Assembly (NCBI GenBank): GCA_964624145.1
Contig: CAZUXT010000012.1
Coordinates: forward strand, 1-64,000
Origin: WJMT01 sp964624145
GTDB lineage: Bacteria; Acidobacteriota; Aminicenantia; Aminicenantales; Aminicenantaceae
Direction: 5' to 3'
DNA length: 64,000 nt
The notes under the pieces were generated by a model. It did no database searches, was not told the origin of the DNA, and saw nothing but the letters and a program-made list of their open reading frames with translations. Each line of letters starts with the position of its first letter. Position 1 is the stretch's first letter. Shown here piece by piece: positions 54,938-63,266 of this stretch. The translations under genes and the position numbers were made by a program.

Positions 54938-57292
54938 TTATTCATGCCTCAAGCTGTTTATGGGATTTGCCAATGCAGCTTTAAGTGTCTGGAAGCTAAC
55001 CGTTATCATAGCTATTATCAGAACAATCACTGCTGCAAAAATAAAAATAAAGAGATTCGGTGAAGCGTGGTAAGCAAAACTTGACAGCCACTTTTTCATT
55101 AAAAAATAGGCGAGCGGCCAGGCAATTATATTGGATGCAATTATCCATTTGGAAAACTGTTGGGAGAGAAGAAAGAAGATAGAAGGAATAGAAGCCCCAA
55201 AGACTTTTCGGATCCCGATTTCCTTTGTTCTCTGTTCCGCTGTATAAGAAGCCATGCCGAAAAGCCCCAGGCATGCTATAAAAATAGCTAAAAACGTTGA
55301 GATGTTTATGAGGGTGTTAACTTTTCGATCACTTTTATAGAGATCATTGATATCCTCATCCAGAAACCGAAACTCAAAAGGATATTCCGGTGCTACCTTC
55401 ATCCAGCTTCCTTTGATTGCCGCAAGTGTTTTTGGAAGATTTTGTGACTGGATCTTAACCAAAAGCCTGTCATAATCGACCGGAGTATGGATTATTCCAA
55501 GAGGAGCAATGGCTTCATGAAGAGATTCAAAGTGATAATCTTCTACAACTCCGATGATACGGAAATCATCACGCACCCTTTTTCCAATAGGATCCTTCAT
55601 GCCCATGGCTTTGATGGCTGTTTCATTAAGCACAATAGGAAGTTCATCTCCGCTTGTTTCATCTTCTCTGAAAAACCTGCCTTCAACAAGATCAATGTTA
55701 AAAACTGTCAGATAATCATGATCAACAGAGAGCAGATGCAACAGATAGTTGGCATCTGTATCTCTCCCTTCCCAGTCATCCAGGCTTATTGACAAAAAAT
55801 TGCCAGCAGGAGAGTCAGAAGCCGCTGTAACCGATATGACCGAACCATTTCTTAAAATTTCATTTTTAAGGACCTGAGATTTTTCCTCCAAGCCTCCTTT
55901 CATATCAAGACAGACAATATAGTCTTTTTCGATTCCCAAATTCATATTTCGTATGTAATGCATCTGGCGGTTAAAAACTATGGTGGCAATAACCAAACAG
56001 ATGGTCAGCACAAACTGAGATAAAACCAGTATTTTTCGGAACGACCCACCACTGCCTTCAGATGAAAATCTCCTTCTCAATGTTTTAACGGGCTGTAAAG
56101 AGGAGAGAACAAAAGCAGGGTAGCTTCCAGCAATCACTCCGGTCAGAACAGCGATCCCCAAAAGACCGAGAACAAGTAATGAAGGGGAAAATATACGTAG
56201 ATTCAACTCTTTTCCAGTCAGAGAATTAAAGGCAGGCAGAGCCAGCTGAGCGAGGATAACGGCAAAAAGGAGTGCCAATAAAGCAAGCACTACGGATTCA
56301 GCAAAGAATTGAAAAATGAGATTTCTCTGCTTGGCCCCGATTACTTTCCTCACTCCGACCTCACGGGCACGGTTCTCAGACCGGGCTGTAGACAGATTCA
56401 TGAAATTGACACAGGCCATAAGGAGAATTAAAAGGGCGATCAGAGAAAAAATATAGACATATTTGATATCCCCTTCCGTGCCAGAGGCTTCGATCCCTGC
56501 TGAATAAAGATGTATTTTTGTCAAAGGCTGGAGCGAAACAGTCATGATAGTGTCTTCACTATATTTTTTTAAGAAATCCTCAATTTGTGTATTGAATTCT
56601 TGATAATCTGTGTGCTCATTGAGGAGTACATAGGTATTGATCCCAAATGTTCCCCAATCGTTCATCTCCCAATCATATTTTTTCAGAACTTCAAAAGGAA
56701 CGACAAAATCAAATTTTATATCTGAGTTTTGCGGAATGTTTTTCAGAACGCCCGTGACCTGAAATTCATGGGCTCCGTCCACTTTAACAACCTGCCCTAT
56801 AGGATCCTTTTCTCCGAAGTACTTTTTGGCCATTTCCTCAGTCAGAATGAGAGATGATGGATCTGATAGAACGGTGTCCTTATTCCCTCTAAGGAGAGGA
56901 AAAGTAAATATTTCTAACAGTTCGGGATCAGCGAAAGCAAAATCATTCTCGTAGAAGCTGATATCTCCAACCCTAACAATTCTTCCTCTGTACCGCCTTA
57001 AACGAGCCGTTTCCAAAACCTGCGGATAGTCTTTTTTTAAAGCAGGACCAAATCCCGTGGGAAACAGGGGATAAGAGAGGGCTCTTCCATCTGACATTCT
57101 TTCATGCTCAACAGCACGAAAGATCTGATCTGCCTTTTCATGGAACCGGTTAAAACTCAGCTCGTTCTGAACCCAGAGAAGTATTAAAATGCATGCGGAC
57201 ATACCAACAGCAAGCCCTGCTAGGTTGATGAAAGAGTAAGCTTTATACTTTTTGATATTACGAAAAGCGACCTTAATATAGTTTTTAAGCAT
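54938..57292 (-). CDS. Orphan FtsX/MacB-type ABC permease
   Basis: 784 aa, the same duplicated architecture as the permease at 13054. N-terminal LKNYIKVAFRNIKKYKAYSFINLAGLAVGM with one TM, a periplasmic domain to about 270, the TM block ACVNFMNLSTARSENRAREVGVRKVIGA, a second TM/periplasmic half, and the C-terminal block CLGLFGMASYTAEQRTKEIGIRKVFGAS. AAAAGGA precedes the ATG on the minus strand. No ATPase or PadR gene is adjacent. Likely an inner-membrane export or signalling component of unknown substrate. Confidence 0.85.
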   Translation of the reverse strand: MLKNYIKVAFRNIKKYKAYSFINLAGLAVGMSACILILLWVQNELSFNRFHEKADQIFRAVEHERMSDGRALSYPLFPTGFGPALKKDYPQVLETARLRRYRGRIVRVGDISFYENDFAFADPELLEIFTFPLLRGNKDTVLSDPSSLILTEEMAKKYFGEKDPIGQVVKVDGAHEFQVTGVLKNIPQNSDIKFDFVVPFEVLKKYDWEMNDWGTFGINTYVLLNEHTDYQEFNTQIEDFLKKYSEDTIMTVSLQPLTKIHLYSAGIEASGTEGDIKYVYIFSLIALLILLMACVNFMNLSTARSENRAREVGVRKVIGAKQRNLIFQFFAESVVLALLALLFAVILAQLALPAFNSLTGKELNLRIFSPSLLVLGLLGIAVLTGVIAGSYPAFVLSSLQPVKTLRRRFSSEGSGGSFRKILVLSQFVLTICLVIATIVFNRQMHYIRNMNLGIEKDYIVCLDMKGGLEEKSQVLKNEILRNGSVISVTAASDSPAGNFLSISLDDWEGRDTDANYLLHLLSVDHDYLTVFNIDLVEGRFFREDETSGDELPIVLNETAIKAMGMKDPIGKRVRDDFRIIGVVEDYHFESLHEAIAPLGIIHTPVDYDRLLVKIQSQNLPKTLAAIKGSWMKVAPEYPFEFRFLDEDINDLYKSDRKVNTLINISTFLAIFIACLGLFGMASYTAEQRTKEIGIRKVFGASIPSIFFLLSQQFSKWIIASNIIAWPLAYFLMKKWLSSFAYHASPNLFIFIFAAVIVLIIAMITVSFQTLKAALANPINSLRHE

Positions 57293-57328
57293 GATATTTT
57301 CCTTTTATCCGTTATTTCAGCAAAATTC

Positions 57329-57395
57329 ATGCCAATATAGGCATTCATGAGGAACCTCCATAGACCTTCCTTCTTAAATGTTCGTAACCGAACAT
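57329..57395. promoter_or_regulatory. Two palindromes in the divergent intergenic region
   Basis: ATGCC (57329-57333) and GGCAT (57340-57344) flank AATATA; ATGTTCG (57378-57384) and CGAACAT (57389-57395) flank TAAC as an exact 7-base inverted repeat. They lie between the permease gene (minus) and the exported-protein gene (plus), where a shared regulator could bind. No known operator is matched; the GTTCG-N4-CGAAC order is the reverse of the Gram-positive SOS box. Confidence 0.35.
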
Positions 57396-57445
57396 CCTCT
57401 GTCCGTTTATGTACAAAAAGAGGGAAGAATAGTACAGAATTCCCA

Positions 57446-57475
57446 TTGACTTCATCTCGTTCTTGTTTGTACTAT
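57446..57475 (+). promoter_or_regulatory. Promoter, TTGAC-N18-TACTAT family
   Basis: TTGACT at 57446-57451, an 18-base spacer with TTGTTTG, TACTAT at 57470-57475. It drives the gene at 57544 and rules out a small open frame (57347-57547) that spans it. Confidence 0.6.
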
Positions 57476-57543
57476 GGGATATATATCTTAAAAGATGAAA
57501 ACCAACAAAATCCTCCAAAATTCACTATAAAAGGAGAACAACA

Positions 57544-58374
57544 ATGAAAAAAAAGATATTAATTCTGCTTCTCTGGTCATTCATCATCTTTCCCATTCTT
57601 CCTGTCTATCCGGTCCAAAAACAAGATGTAGAGAAAGAGATTTTAAGCCGTTTTTCTTTGAACCATACGGTCTATCAGGGAGGAAGCGGCTTCAGCATGA
57701 AAATCATTGAAAAAACCGAATCCACTGACACACTTTCCCGACTTTGCGACTCTTTTCTTTCGGAAAATTTCCTTCTTATAGATTATATGGTTAAAGATCT
57801 CATGGTTACATATCTTAAAACCAGAGACCAAAGCATAAAAGAACCCGATGAGATCATCGCCCGATACAAACTTTTTATGAATGAAAATAAAGAAAAGCTG
57901 GCTCCGGTCATATCCATGTTCGCTTCTTATCTCAGATGGAAAGGTCAAGAAATAACAGGCATAGAGGCATCATCCAAACAAGAAATCACTCTTTCTGAAT
58001 TCAAAGCCGCAGCTGTAAGAAACATACTTCCATTAAAATTCAGTGATAAAGGCCAGATCATGTATAAAATTTGTGTGGCCGGTGAAGGATTTATTGACTA
58101 TGGCGCTCGAAACGCTGTACTCGAGGCTTTCACTTTTGACACAGTCATGAATGCCCTGAAAAACGACTCCCTCAAACCTATCACTGACAAACCAATCCAG
58201 ATAGTAAAGGAACTGAACCTCTCAAATGATATGGATACTGCCATAAAAAGAGCTCAAGGAATTTTTTGGGCTCTTCTTTTTAAAGATCCTGAATTCCAAA
58301 AGCTCCTTATGGATCCATACCAAGAGAAAAAGGCTTACCTTCCCTTTATCATAATCAAAGATTCCGAAGAATGA
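57544..58374 (+). CDS. Exported protein of unknown function
   Basis: 276 aa with AAAAGGAG before the ATG. Signal peptide at residues 4-24. The mature protein is helical and charged, with no motif I recognise (FLLIDYMVKDLMVTYLKTRD, AAAVRNILPLKFSDKGQIMYKICVAGEGF). It belongs to the group of exported proteins expressed from the shared promoter type. Confidence 0.75.
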   Translation: MKKKILILLLWSFIIFPILPVYPVQKQDVEKEILSRFSLNHTVYQGGSGFSMKIIEKTESTDTLSRLCDSFLSENFLLIDYMVKDLMVTYLKTRDQSIKEPDEIIARYKLFMNENKEKLAPVISMFASYLRWKGQEITGIEASSKQEITLSEFKAAAVRNILPLKFSDKGQIMYKICVAGEGFIDYGARNAVLEAFTFDTVMNALKNDSLKPITDKPIQIVKELNLSNDMDTAIKRAQGIFWALLFKDPEFQKLLMDPYQEKKAYLPFIIIKDSEE

Positions 58375-58515
58375 GTTCAAAAAAAGAAATTTCTGCAATT
58401 ATTTTTTGATTCCTTCAAAATCACCCTTCCAAGATATATTAAAATGAAACCTTTTCAAAGCCCTTAGGTTTATATCTTATAGGAAATTCTTTTAAATACC
58501 TTGGAGAAAGGAACC

Positions 58516-59538
58516 ATGAAAAATAAAAAAAATTTAAAATTCTCAACAATCCTCTTGGGTATGATTTTTCTTTTCTCAGCAGTGGTTGTATCCGATGAAA
58601 AATCCGTCTCTCTTATTGAGAATTTAGCCATCGGAGTTGACTATGGAGACGAAAACATGATGTTCGGCAGTGTCAGTGACATCCAATTGGACGCAGAAGA
58701 AAATATCTATATCCTTGACGGAAAAGAGTTTAGAATTCAAGTTTTCAATCCCCAAGGCGGATTTCTAAGAAGCATCCCCATAAAAAAGGGGCAGGGGCCT
58801 GAAGAGGTTTCCATGCTCCTTGGATTTGCTGTTCATCCCGATGGATTGATTTCCATCTATGACAGTGCCGGGGGTAAAGTCTTGAATTTTGATGATAAGG
58901 GATCCTGTCAAAATTATTTTAAGCTGGATTTTCAGGCCTTTGATATCAAACACTACAAGGATGGACAAATCGCCGTTCTGGGATTCAACAATGACCTGGG
59001 TATTCATATTTACAACCGCAAAGGAGACAGGCTTTTCTCCTTTGCAGAGCCCTTTTCTCTTCCTTCAAGAATGTCCAAGTACAAAGATGCCCCGTTTACT
59101 AAATTTCCTATGAAATTCAGTTCTTCGGGCGACGGAACTGTATTCATCCCGAATCCCCACAAATATGAAATCCGTATCTATGAAGACGGTCAATTATCAG
59201 GGAATATAAAGGAAAAAAGTGATTTTTTCAGACCAATGACAATCCAAGGAGGGAAAGGAGAAGGGGGGAAAAGTTATATGAGCGTCTTTTTCCCTACTGT
59301 CTCAGTTCTTATGCATGAAGATATAATGTATGTCACCATCCGCGGGATTCCTGTAATCGGAGAAGAAGAAAGCAAAAGCCAGATGCAAATCTATAAAAAC
59401 CAAAAGCTAATACACTCTCTGGATGTTAAAGGATTTCCATCGGCCATAGATTCCAAGGGAAGACTTTATTTATCAGCCTTTAAAGAGGGATTCCCTATAA
59501 TGAAGCGATTCATCTTGGAATCTTCAGGAGATTTTTAA
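58516..59538 (+). CDS. 6-bladed beta-propeller exported protein
   Basis: 340 aa from ATG 58516 (AAAGGA upstream). The signal peptide at about residues 8-28 has no lipobox. Propeller blades are seen as VSDIQLDAEENIYILDGKEFRIQVFNPQGGFLRSI, GQGPEEVS, FAVHPDGLISIYDSAGGKVLNFDDKG and FPSAIDSKGRLYLSAF. It resembles the lipoprotein at 51315 in fold. Probable binding protein in the periplasm, function unknown. Confidence 0.82.
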   Translation: MKNKKNLKFSTILLGMIFLFSAVVVSDEKSVSLIENLAIGVDYGDENMMFGSVSDIQLDAEENIYILDGKEFRIQVFNPQGGFLRSIPIKKGQGPEEVSMLLGFAVHPDGLISIYDSAGGKVLNFDDKGSCQNYFKLDFQAFDIKHYKDGQIAVLGFNNDLGIHIYNRKGDRLFSFAEPFSLPSRMSKYKDAPFTKFPMKFSSSGDGTVFIPNPHKYEIRIYEDGQLSGNIKEKSDFFRPMTIQGGKGEGGKSYMSVFFPTVSVLMHEDIMYVTIRGIPVIGEEESKSQMQIYKNQKLIHSLDVKGFPSAIDSKGRLYLSAFKEGFPIMKRFILESSGDF

Positions 59539-59598
59539 ATAGAAAAAGTATTTCTGGTCAGAATATAAATTGATTAGATCAAAGTAGAATCTAATATT

Positions 59599-59659
59599 CC
59601 TTACAATATAATATAAATTATTCTTGACATTATTCAGATATATGTATTATATTGTAAGG
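59599..59659. promoter_or_regulatory. PadR operator: paired inverted repeat over the promoter
   Basis: CCTTACAATATAATA at 59599-59613 is the exact reverse complement of TATTATATTGTAAGG at 59645-59659. The arms flank the -35 box and the right arm covers the -10 box, so a bound dimer pair would block transcription. Likely autoregulation by the PadR protein encoded next. Confidence 0.7.
59624..59653 (+). promoter_or_regulatory. Promoter of the padR-permease operon
   Basis: TTGACA at 59624-59629, an 18-base spacer and TATATT at 59648-59653 (TATTAT at 59645 with a 15-base spacer is the alternative). It lies inside the inverted repeat. Confidence 0.6.
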
Positions 59660-59681
59660 GATATCATTTTTAGGAGAAAAA

Positions 59682-60002
59682 ATGAAGTTTCTATCACGTC
59701 CCGAAGAAATAATTTTATTTGCAGTCATGAATTTAAAAGAAAAGGCATATTCTGTTCCAATAAAAAAGAAAGTGTCTGAAATATCAGGCAAAAAATGGTC
59801 ATTTGGTGCTGTTTATGTTCCTCTTCATCGACTTGAAAAAAAAGGACTGGTTAGATCACATCTCAGCACTCCCACTCAAAAAAGAGGCGGAAGAAGCAAG
59901 CGAATTTATGAAATCACTCCGGCCGGCCTAAAATCACTGGCTGAGGTAAGAGAGCTCCAAAAGAATATGTGGGCAGAAGAACCTGAATTTTCACTGGAAT
60001 AA
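59682..60002 (+). CDS. PadR family transcriptional regulator
   Basis: 106 aa. A winged-helix domain covers nearly the whole protein: ILFAVMNLKEKAYSVPIKKKVSEISGKKWSFGAVYVPLHRLEKKGLVRSHL (helices and recognition helix), then the wing TPTQKRGGRSKRIYEITPAGLKSL. It is a short PadR-s2-like form with a small C-terminal helix. AGGAG precedes the ATG. The permease gene follows after 12 bases. It probably represses its own operon through the inverted repeat at 59599-59659; the inducer is unknown. Confidence 0.9.
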   Translation: MKFLSRPEEIILFAVMNLKEKAYSVPIKKKVSEISGKKWSFGAVYVPLHRLEKKGLVRSHLSTPTQKRGGRSKRIYEITPAGLKSLAEVRELQKNMWAEEPEFSLE

Positions 60003-60014
60003 ACTGGGTTTTTC

Positions 60015-62597
60015 ATGACCAAGGGAAAAAAACCTCCTCATCTCCTTGAACGGTTACTTCGCTCTATTCTGCCAAGATACTTAGGAGATACGGTCCTCGG
60101 TGACTTTGAGGAGGAATATGACCTGATTGCAAACTCAAAAGGGCATAGACATGCAAATCTCTGGTATTTCACACAGATTTTAAAGTCTCTTCCGCCATTC
60201 GTGTGCGATGCTATTAAATGGGGGGTTGTTATGTTTCGAAACTATATGAAAGTTACATTAAGGACCATTGGAAGGCATAAAGTATTCGCATTCATTAATA
60301 TCTTTGGTCTGGCTGTGGGAATGGCCTGTGTGATCATCATTATGCTCTGGGTTCGGTATGAGAACAGCTTTGACAGGCACCATGAAAAAGCAAATCGGAT
60401 TTTCCGTATAGCCAAAGAATCTCATGCATATCCACCTCCGCGAAAAAGCGCCATGACGCCGCCTCCTTTATCACCGGCTCTTCTGCAGGAGTTCCCTGAG
60501 GTAGAAGCATCTGTCCGGGTTTGTGGAAGATCCGGAACGCTTTTCTCCAATGATGAGAAGCATTTCCTGGAATCTTATTATGCTGTTGATCCAAGCTTTT
60601 TTAAAATCTTTACGGTTTCTTTCGTTAAGGGAGATGCAGGTACTGCATTAAATGACCCTTATTCCATAGTCATTTCCGAAAAGATCGCCAAAAAGTATTT
60701 TAGTAATAGAGACCCTCTGGGAGAGGTCATGCAGTATGACCAAAAAACAGATTTTAAGATAACAGGCGTAATCAAAAATATGCCCTCAAATTCTCATTTA
60801 ATGACAGATATTTTTATGCCTTATGAAACATGGGCTAAACTCTCCAACACGAATATGGAAAATTGGTGGTGGAACGGTTTTTACACTTATGTTCTCTTAC
60901 GACACGGTACCGATCCGCCCAATATTGAGGCAAAATTTGATGCCTTTGCAAAAAAGTATGGAATTCCGACTGAAAAACTTTTTCTTCAGCCTCTACAAAG
61001 CATCCATCTCCATTCCCATCTCTCCGCAGAAATAAGCCGCAACACACATATTTCAACATTGATCCTGTTCGGATCCATAGCTGTCCTTATTCTCATTATC
61101 GCCTGCATCAATTACATGAACTTAACAACAGCCCGGTCGAGTGTCCGGCTCAAAGAGGTAGGAACCCGAAAAGTGGTTGGTGCGCACAGAAGTCAGATTG
61201 CCCGTCAATTCCTGGGTGAATCCACCATGATGTCTCTTTTCTCTTTTGCACTTTCGCTTTTTTTGGCTTTTATTTTTCTTCCTTTCTTTAATTCTCTGGC
61301 GGAACGACAACTGTCTCTGAGCTGGGAAAGCCTCACTCAAATCCTTCCGTCAATCGTATTCCTGGTTTTATCCGTGGGATTGTTTGCCGGAAGCTACCCC
61401 GCATTCTTACTGTCTTCCTTCAAACCCATAACCGCATTGAGAGGAATCAAGGGGAGAGGGACTCATAAAACAGGACTCCGAAATGTTCTCGTAGTTGTAC
61501 AGTTTTCAGTGTCGATTATCCTTATTATAGCCACCCTGGTTGTGAGAAATCAGCTCGACTACATAAAAGATAAAGAGATGGGATTTGAAAAAGATCAGAT
61601 CGTGGTAGTAACAGTGCATGGAGATGAAATCTATGAAAATGTAGGGCCGGTCCTTGAACAGTTAAAAATGAACTCGAGAATTCTGTATGCAGCCCCTTCC
61701 CAATTTTTACCTAATGATGTGAAATCCTCAACCTTCGCGGGATGGCCGGGAATGCCCAAGGAAATAGATATTCGGATCAATGCAGGAGAGATCGGGTATA
61801 ATTATACGGATCTCTACGGGATTGAAATAGTCAAAGGAAGAAGCTTTTCCCGGGAATTTCCTTCTGATGAAAGCGGCGCTTTCCTTATTAACGAAACAGC
61901 CATGAAGGCCATGGGTGAGCATTTCCAGCTAGGTATGGGATTCAGCCACTGGGGAAGTCCTGACCCCAAAGGCAAAATCGTGGGTGTTATGAAGGATTTC
62001 CACCTTCTTTCCCTTCATGAGGAGATCAAACCCGTGTATTTCTATCTCAATCCCAACCAGGGTGTCCGGATATCCATGAAAATCCAAGGAGGGAATATTC
62101 CGGAGACCATTGAATACATCCGAGAGACAATGAAAAAATTCTCTCCGAATTATCCTTTTGAGTACCGATTTTTTGATGATATTTTCAACATGGCTTATAT
62201 GGATGAACAAAAAATGGAGAAAATATTAGCCCTCTTTGGTTTGATAGCCATCTTTATCGCCTGTATGGGGGTTTTCGGATTATCTGCCTTTCTTGTAGAT
62301 CAAAAAAGGAAGGAAATAGGTATCAGAAAAGTACTGGGAGCCGATGTCCCTAAAATCGTTTATCTGTTATCAAAAGATCTGGTACGTCTTGTGCTGTTAG
62401 CGAATGTTATTGGCTGGCCGCTCGCTTTTTATGCGGCAACCCGCTGGCTTCAAAATTTTACATACCGAACCAAAATCGGTTTAGGGATTTTTCTCCTCTC
62501 AGCTATTCTTATATTGTTTGTTTCTATGGGCACCGTGAGCTATCATGCCATTAAAGCAGCCTTAGCCAATCCAGTAGAGGCCTTAAGATATGAATAA
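60015..62597 (+). CDS. PadR-linked FtsX/MacB-type permease with N-terminal prefix domain
   Basis: 860 aa. Residues 1-72 form an extra N-terminal domain (LLERLLRSILPRYLGDTVLGDFEEEYDLI) of the permease-prefix type seen in PadR-linked permeases. The rest, from Met73 (position 60231), matches the two shorter permeases: NYMKVTLRTIGRHKVFAFINIFGLAVGM, ACINYMNLTTARSSVRLKEVGTRKVVGA and GVFGLSAFLVDQKRKEIGIRKVLGA. No ATPase gene is near. With PadR it forms a complete small operon, likely responding to a membrane-active compound; this is inference. Confidence 0.88.
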   Translation: MTKGKKPPHLLERLLRSILPRYLGDTVLGDFEEEYDLIANSKGHRHANLWYFTQILKSLPPFVCDAIKWGVVMFRNYMKVTLRTIGRHKVFAFINIFGLAVGMACVIIIMLWVRYENSFDRHHEKANRIFRIAKESHAYPPPRKSAMTPPPLSPALLQEFPEVEASVRVCGRSGTLFSNDEKHFLESYYAVDPSFFKIFTVSFVKGDAGTALNDPYSIVISEKIAKKYFSNRDPLGEVMQYDQKTDFKITGVIKNMPSNSHLMTDIFMPYETWAKLSNTNMENWWWNGFYTYVLLRHGTDPPNIEAKFDAFAKKYGIPTEKLFLQPLQSIHLHSHLSAEISRNTHISTLILFGSIAVLILIIACINYMNLTTARSSVRLKEVGTRKVVGAHRSQIARQFLGESTMMSLFSFALSLFLAFIFLPFFNSLAERQLSLSWESLTQILPSIVFLVLSVGLFAGSYPAFLLSSFKPITALRGIKGRGTHKTGLRNVLVVVQFSVSIILIIATLVVRNQLDYIKDKEMGFEKDQIVVVTVHGDEIYENVGPVLEQLKMNSRILYAAPSQFLPNDVKSSTFAGWPGMPKEIDIRINAGEIGYNYTDLYGIEIVKGRSFSREFPSDESGAFLINETAMKAMGEHFQLGMGFSHWGSPDPKGKIVGVMKDFHLLSLHEEIKPVYFYLNPNQGVRISMKIQGGNIPETIEYIRETMKKFSPNYPFEYRFFDDIFNMAYMDEQKMEKILALFGLIAIFIACMGVFGLSAFLVDQKRKEIGIRKVLGADVPKIVYLLSKDLVRLVLLANVIGWPLAFYAATRWLQNFTYRTKIGLGIFLLSAILILFVSMGTVSYHAIKAALANPVEALRYE

Positions 62598-62639
62598 TTT
62601 ATGGAATAATTTATGGGAATAATTTATGGTAATTTATGG
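62593..62639 (+). repeat. Tandem 12-base repeat over the permease stop codon
   Basis: AATAATTTATGG at 62593-62604, 62605-62616 and 62618-62629, then a partial copy at 62630-62639. The first copy contains the permease stop codon, and the last runs into repeat copy B. Confidence 0.85.
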
Positions 62640-62736
62640 GGACGGGCCCGGCCATCTTCTTTATATTCAATATGATAACAATACTTTTCCACAATTTCCT
62701 ACCCTGAAAACAATGATTTTTTAGGGCCAAAAATAC
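62630..62736 (+). repeat. Dispersed repeat, copy B
   Basis: It shares the GGGGACGGGCCCGGCCATCTTCTTT start, the TTTTCCACA middle and the GGGCCAAAA end with copy A at 54784. The 302-base gap between the permease and the lipoprotein gene holds this repeat, the tandem unit and the promoter at 62801, and nothing else. Confidence 0.65.
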
Positions 62737-62800
62737 ACTTCCTGAAGGTAAAAGGAAAATCTCTTTTCAGGTGATTTTTAAAGAGAAAAAGCATTTTCCG

Positions 62801-62830
62801 TTGACTGAACTTGCCTTTTGTATGTAATAT
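62801..62830 (+). promoter_or_regulatory. Promoter, TTGAC-N18-TAATAT family
   Basis: TTTTCCG then TTGACT (62801-62806), an 18-base spacer with CTTTTGTATG, TAATAT at 62825-62830, upstream of the small lipoprotein gene. Confidence 0.68.
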
Positions 62831-62899
62831 AAACTTCAGATTTTCTTTGGGAATAGCAATTCGAAAAAGATAATTTTTAAACTACAAAAGGAGGTTTAT

Positions 62900-63244
62900 A
62901 TGTTAAAAAAACCGAGTCCCGACAAGGGCATACTCAGCCGTCAAAGAGTGGCCTTTTTTGTCATAACAATAGCATTCCTTTTGTTTATGACCTCATGTGC
63001 AGCCGGGCCCAACACCATGGAAGATTCCCAGAACCAAAAGGGAAAGGTGGCTGGTTTCTGGGCCGGATTGTGGCACGGATTTATTTCCCTTTTCACCTTT
63101 ATCATTTCGCTCTTTACTGACAAAGTCAATGTATATGAAGTCCATAACAGCGGTAACTGGTATAACTTCGGATTTATCCTGGGTGTGATGATCTTTTTCA
63201 GCGGAAGCGGTGGGGGTGCCTGCAAAAGCAAGCGTTCAAAATAA
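62900..63244 (+). CDS. Small membrane lipoprotein of a recurrent unnamed family
   Basis: 114 aa with AAAGGAGG before the ATG. The signal peptide ends in a lipobox (LLFMTSC). Two hydrophobic stretches follow: VAGFWAGLWHGFISLFTFIISLF and YNFGFILGVMIFFSG, with VNVYEVHNSGNWYNFGF between. I recognise this GLWHGF...IYEVHN...WYNFG pattern from small proteins of many bacteria but know no function. Confidence 0.8.
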   Translation: MLKKPSPDKGILSRQRVAFFVITIAFLLFMTSCAAGPNTMEDSQNQKGKVAGFWAGLWHGFISLFTFIISLFTDKVNVYEVHNSGNWYNFGFILGVMIFFSGSGGGACKSKRSK

Positions 63245-63266
63245 CTTTAATTTCAAAGGCTTAAAA

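Noticed and set aside
57347..57547. 66-aa plus-strand open frame
   Set aside because: No ribosome binding site or recognisable domain, and the promoter at 57446-57475 for the next gene lies inside it.
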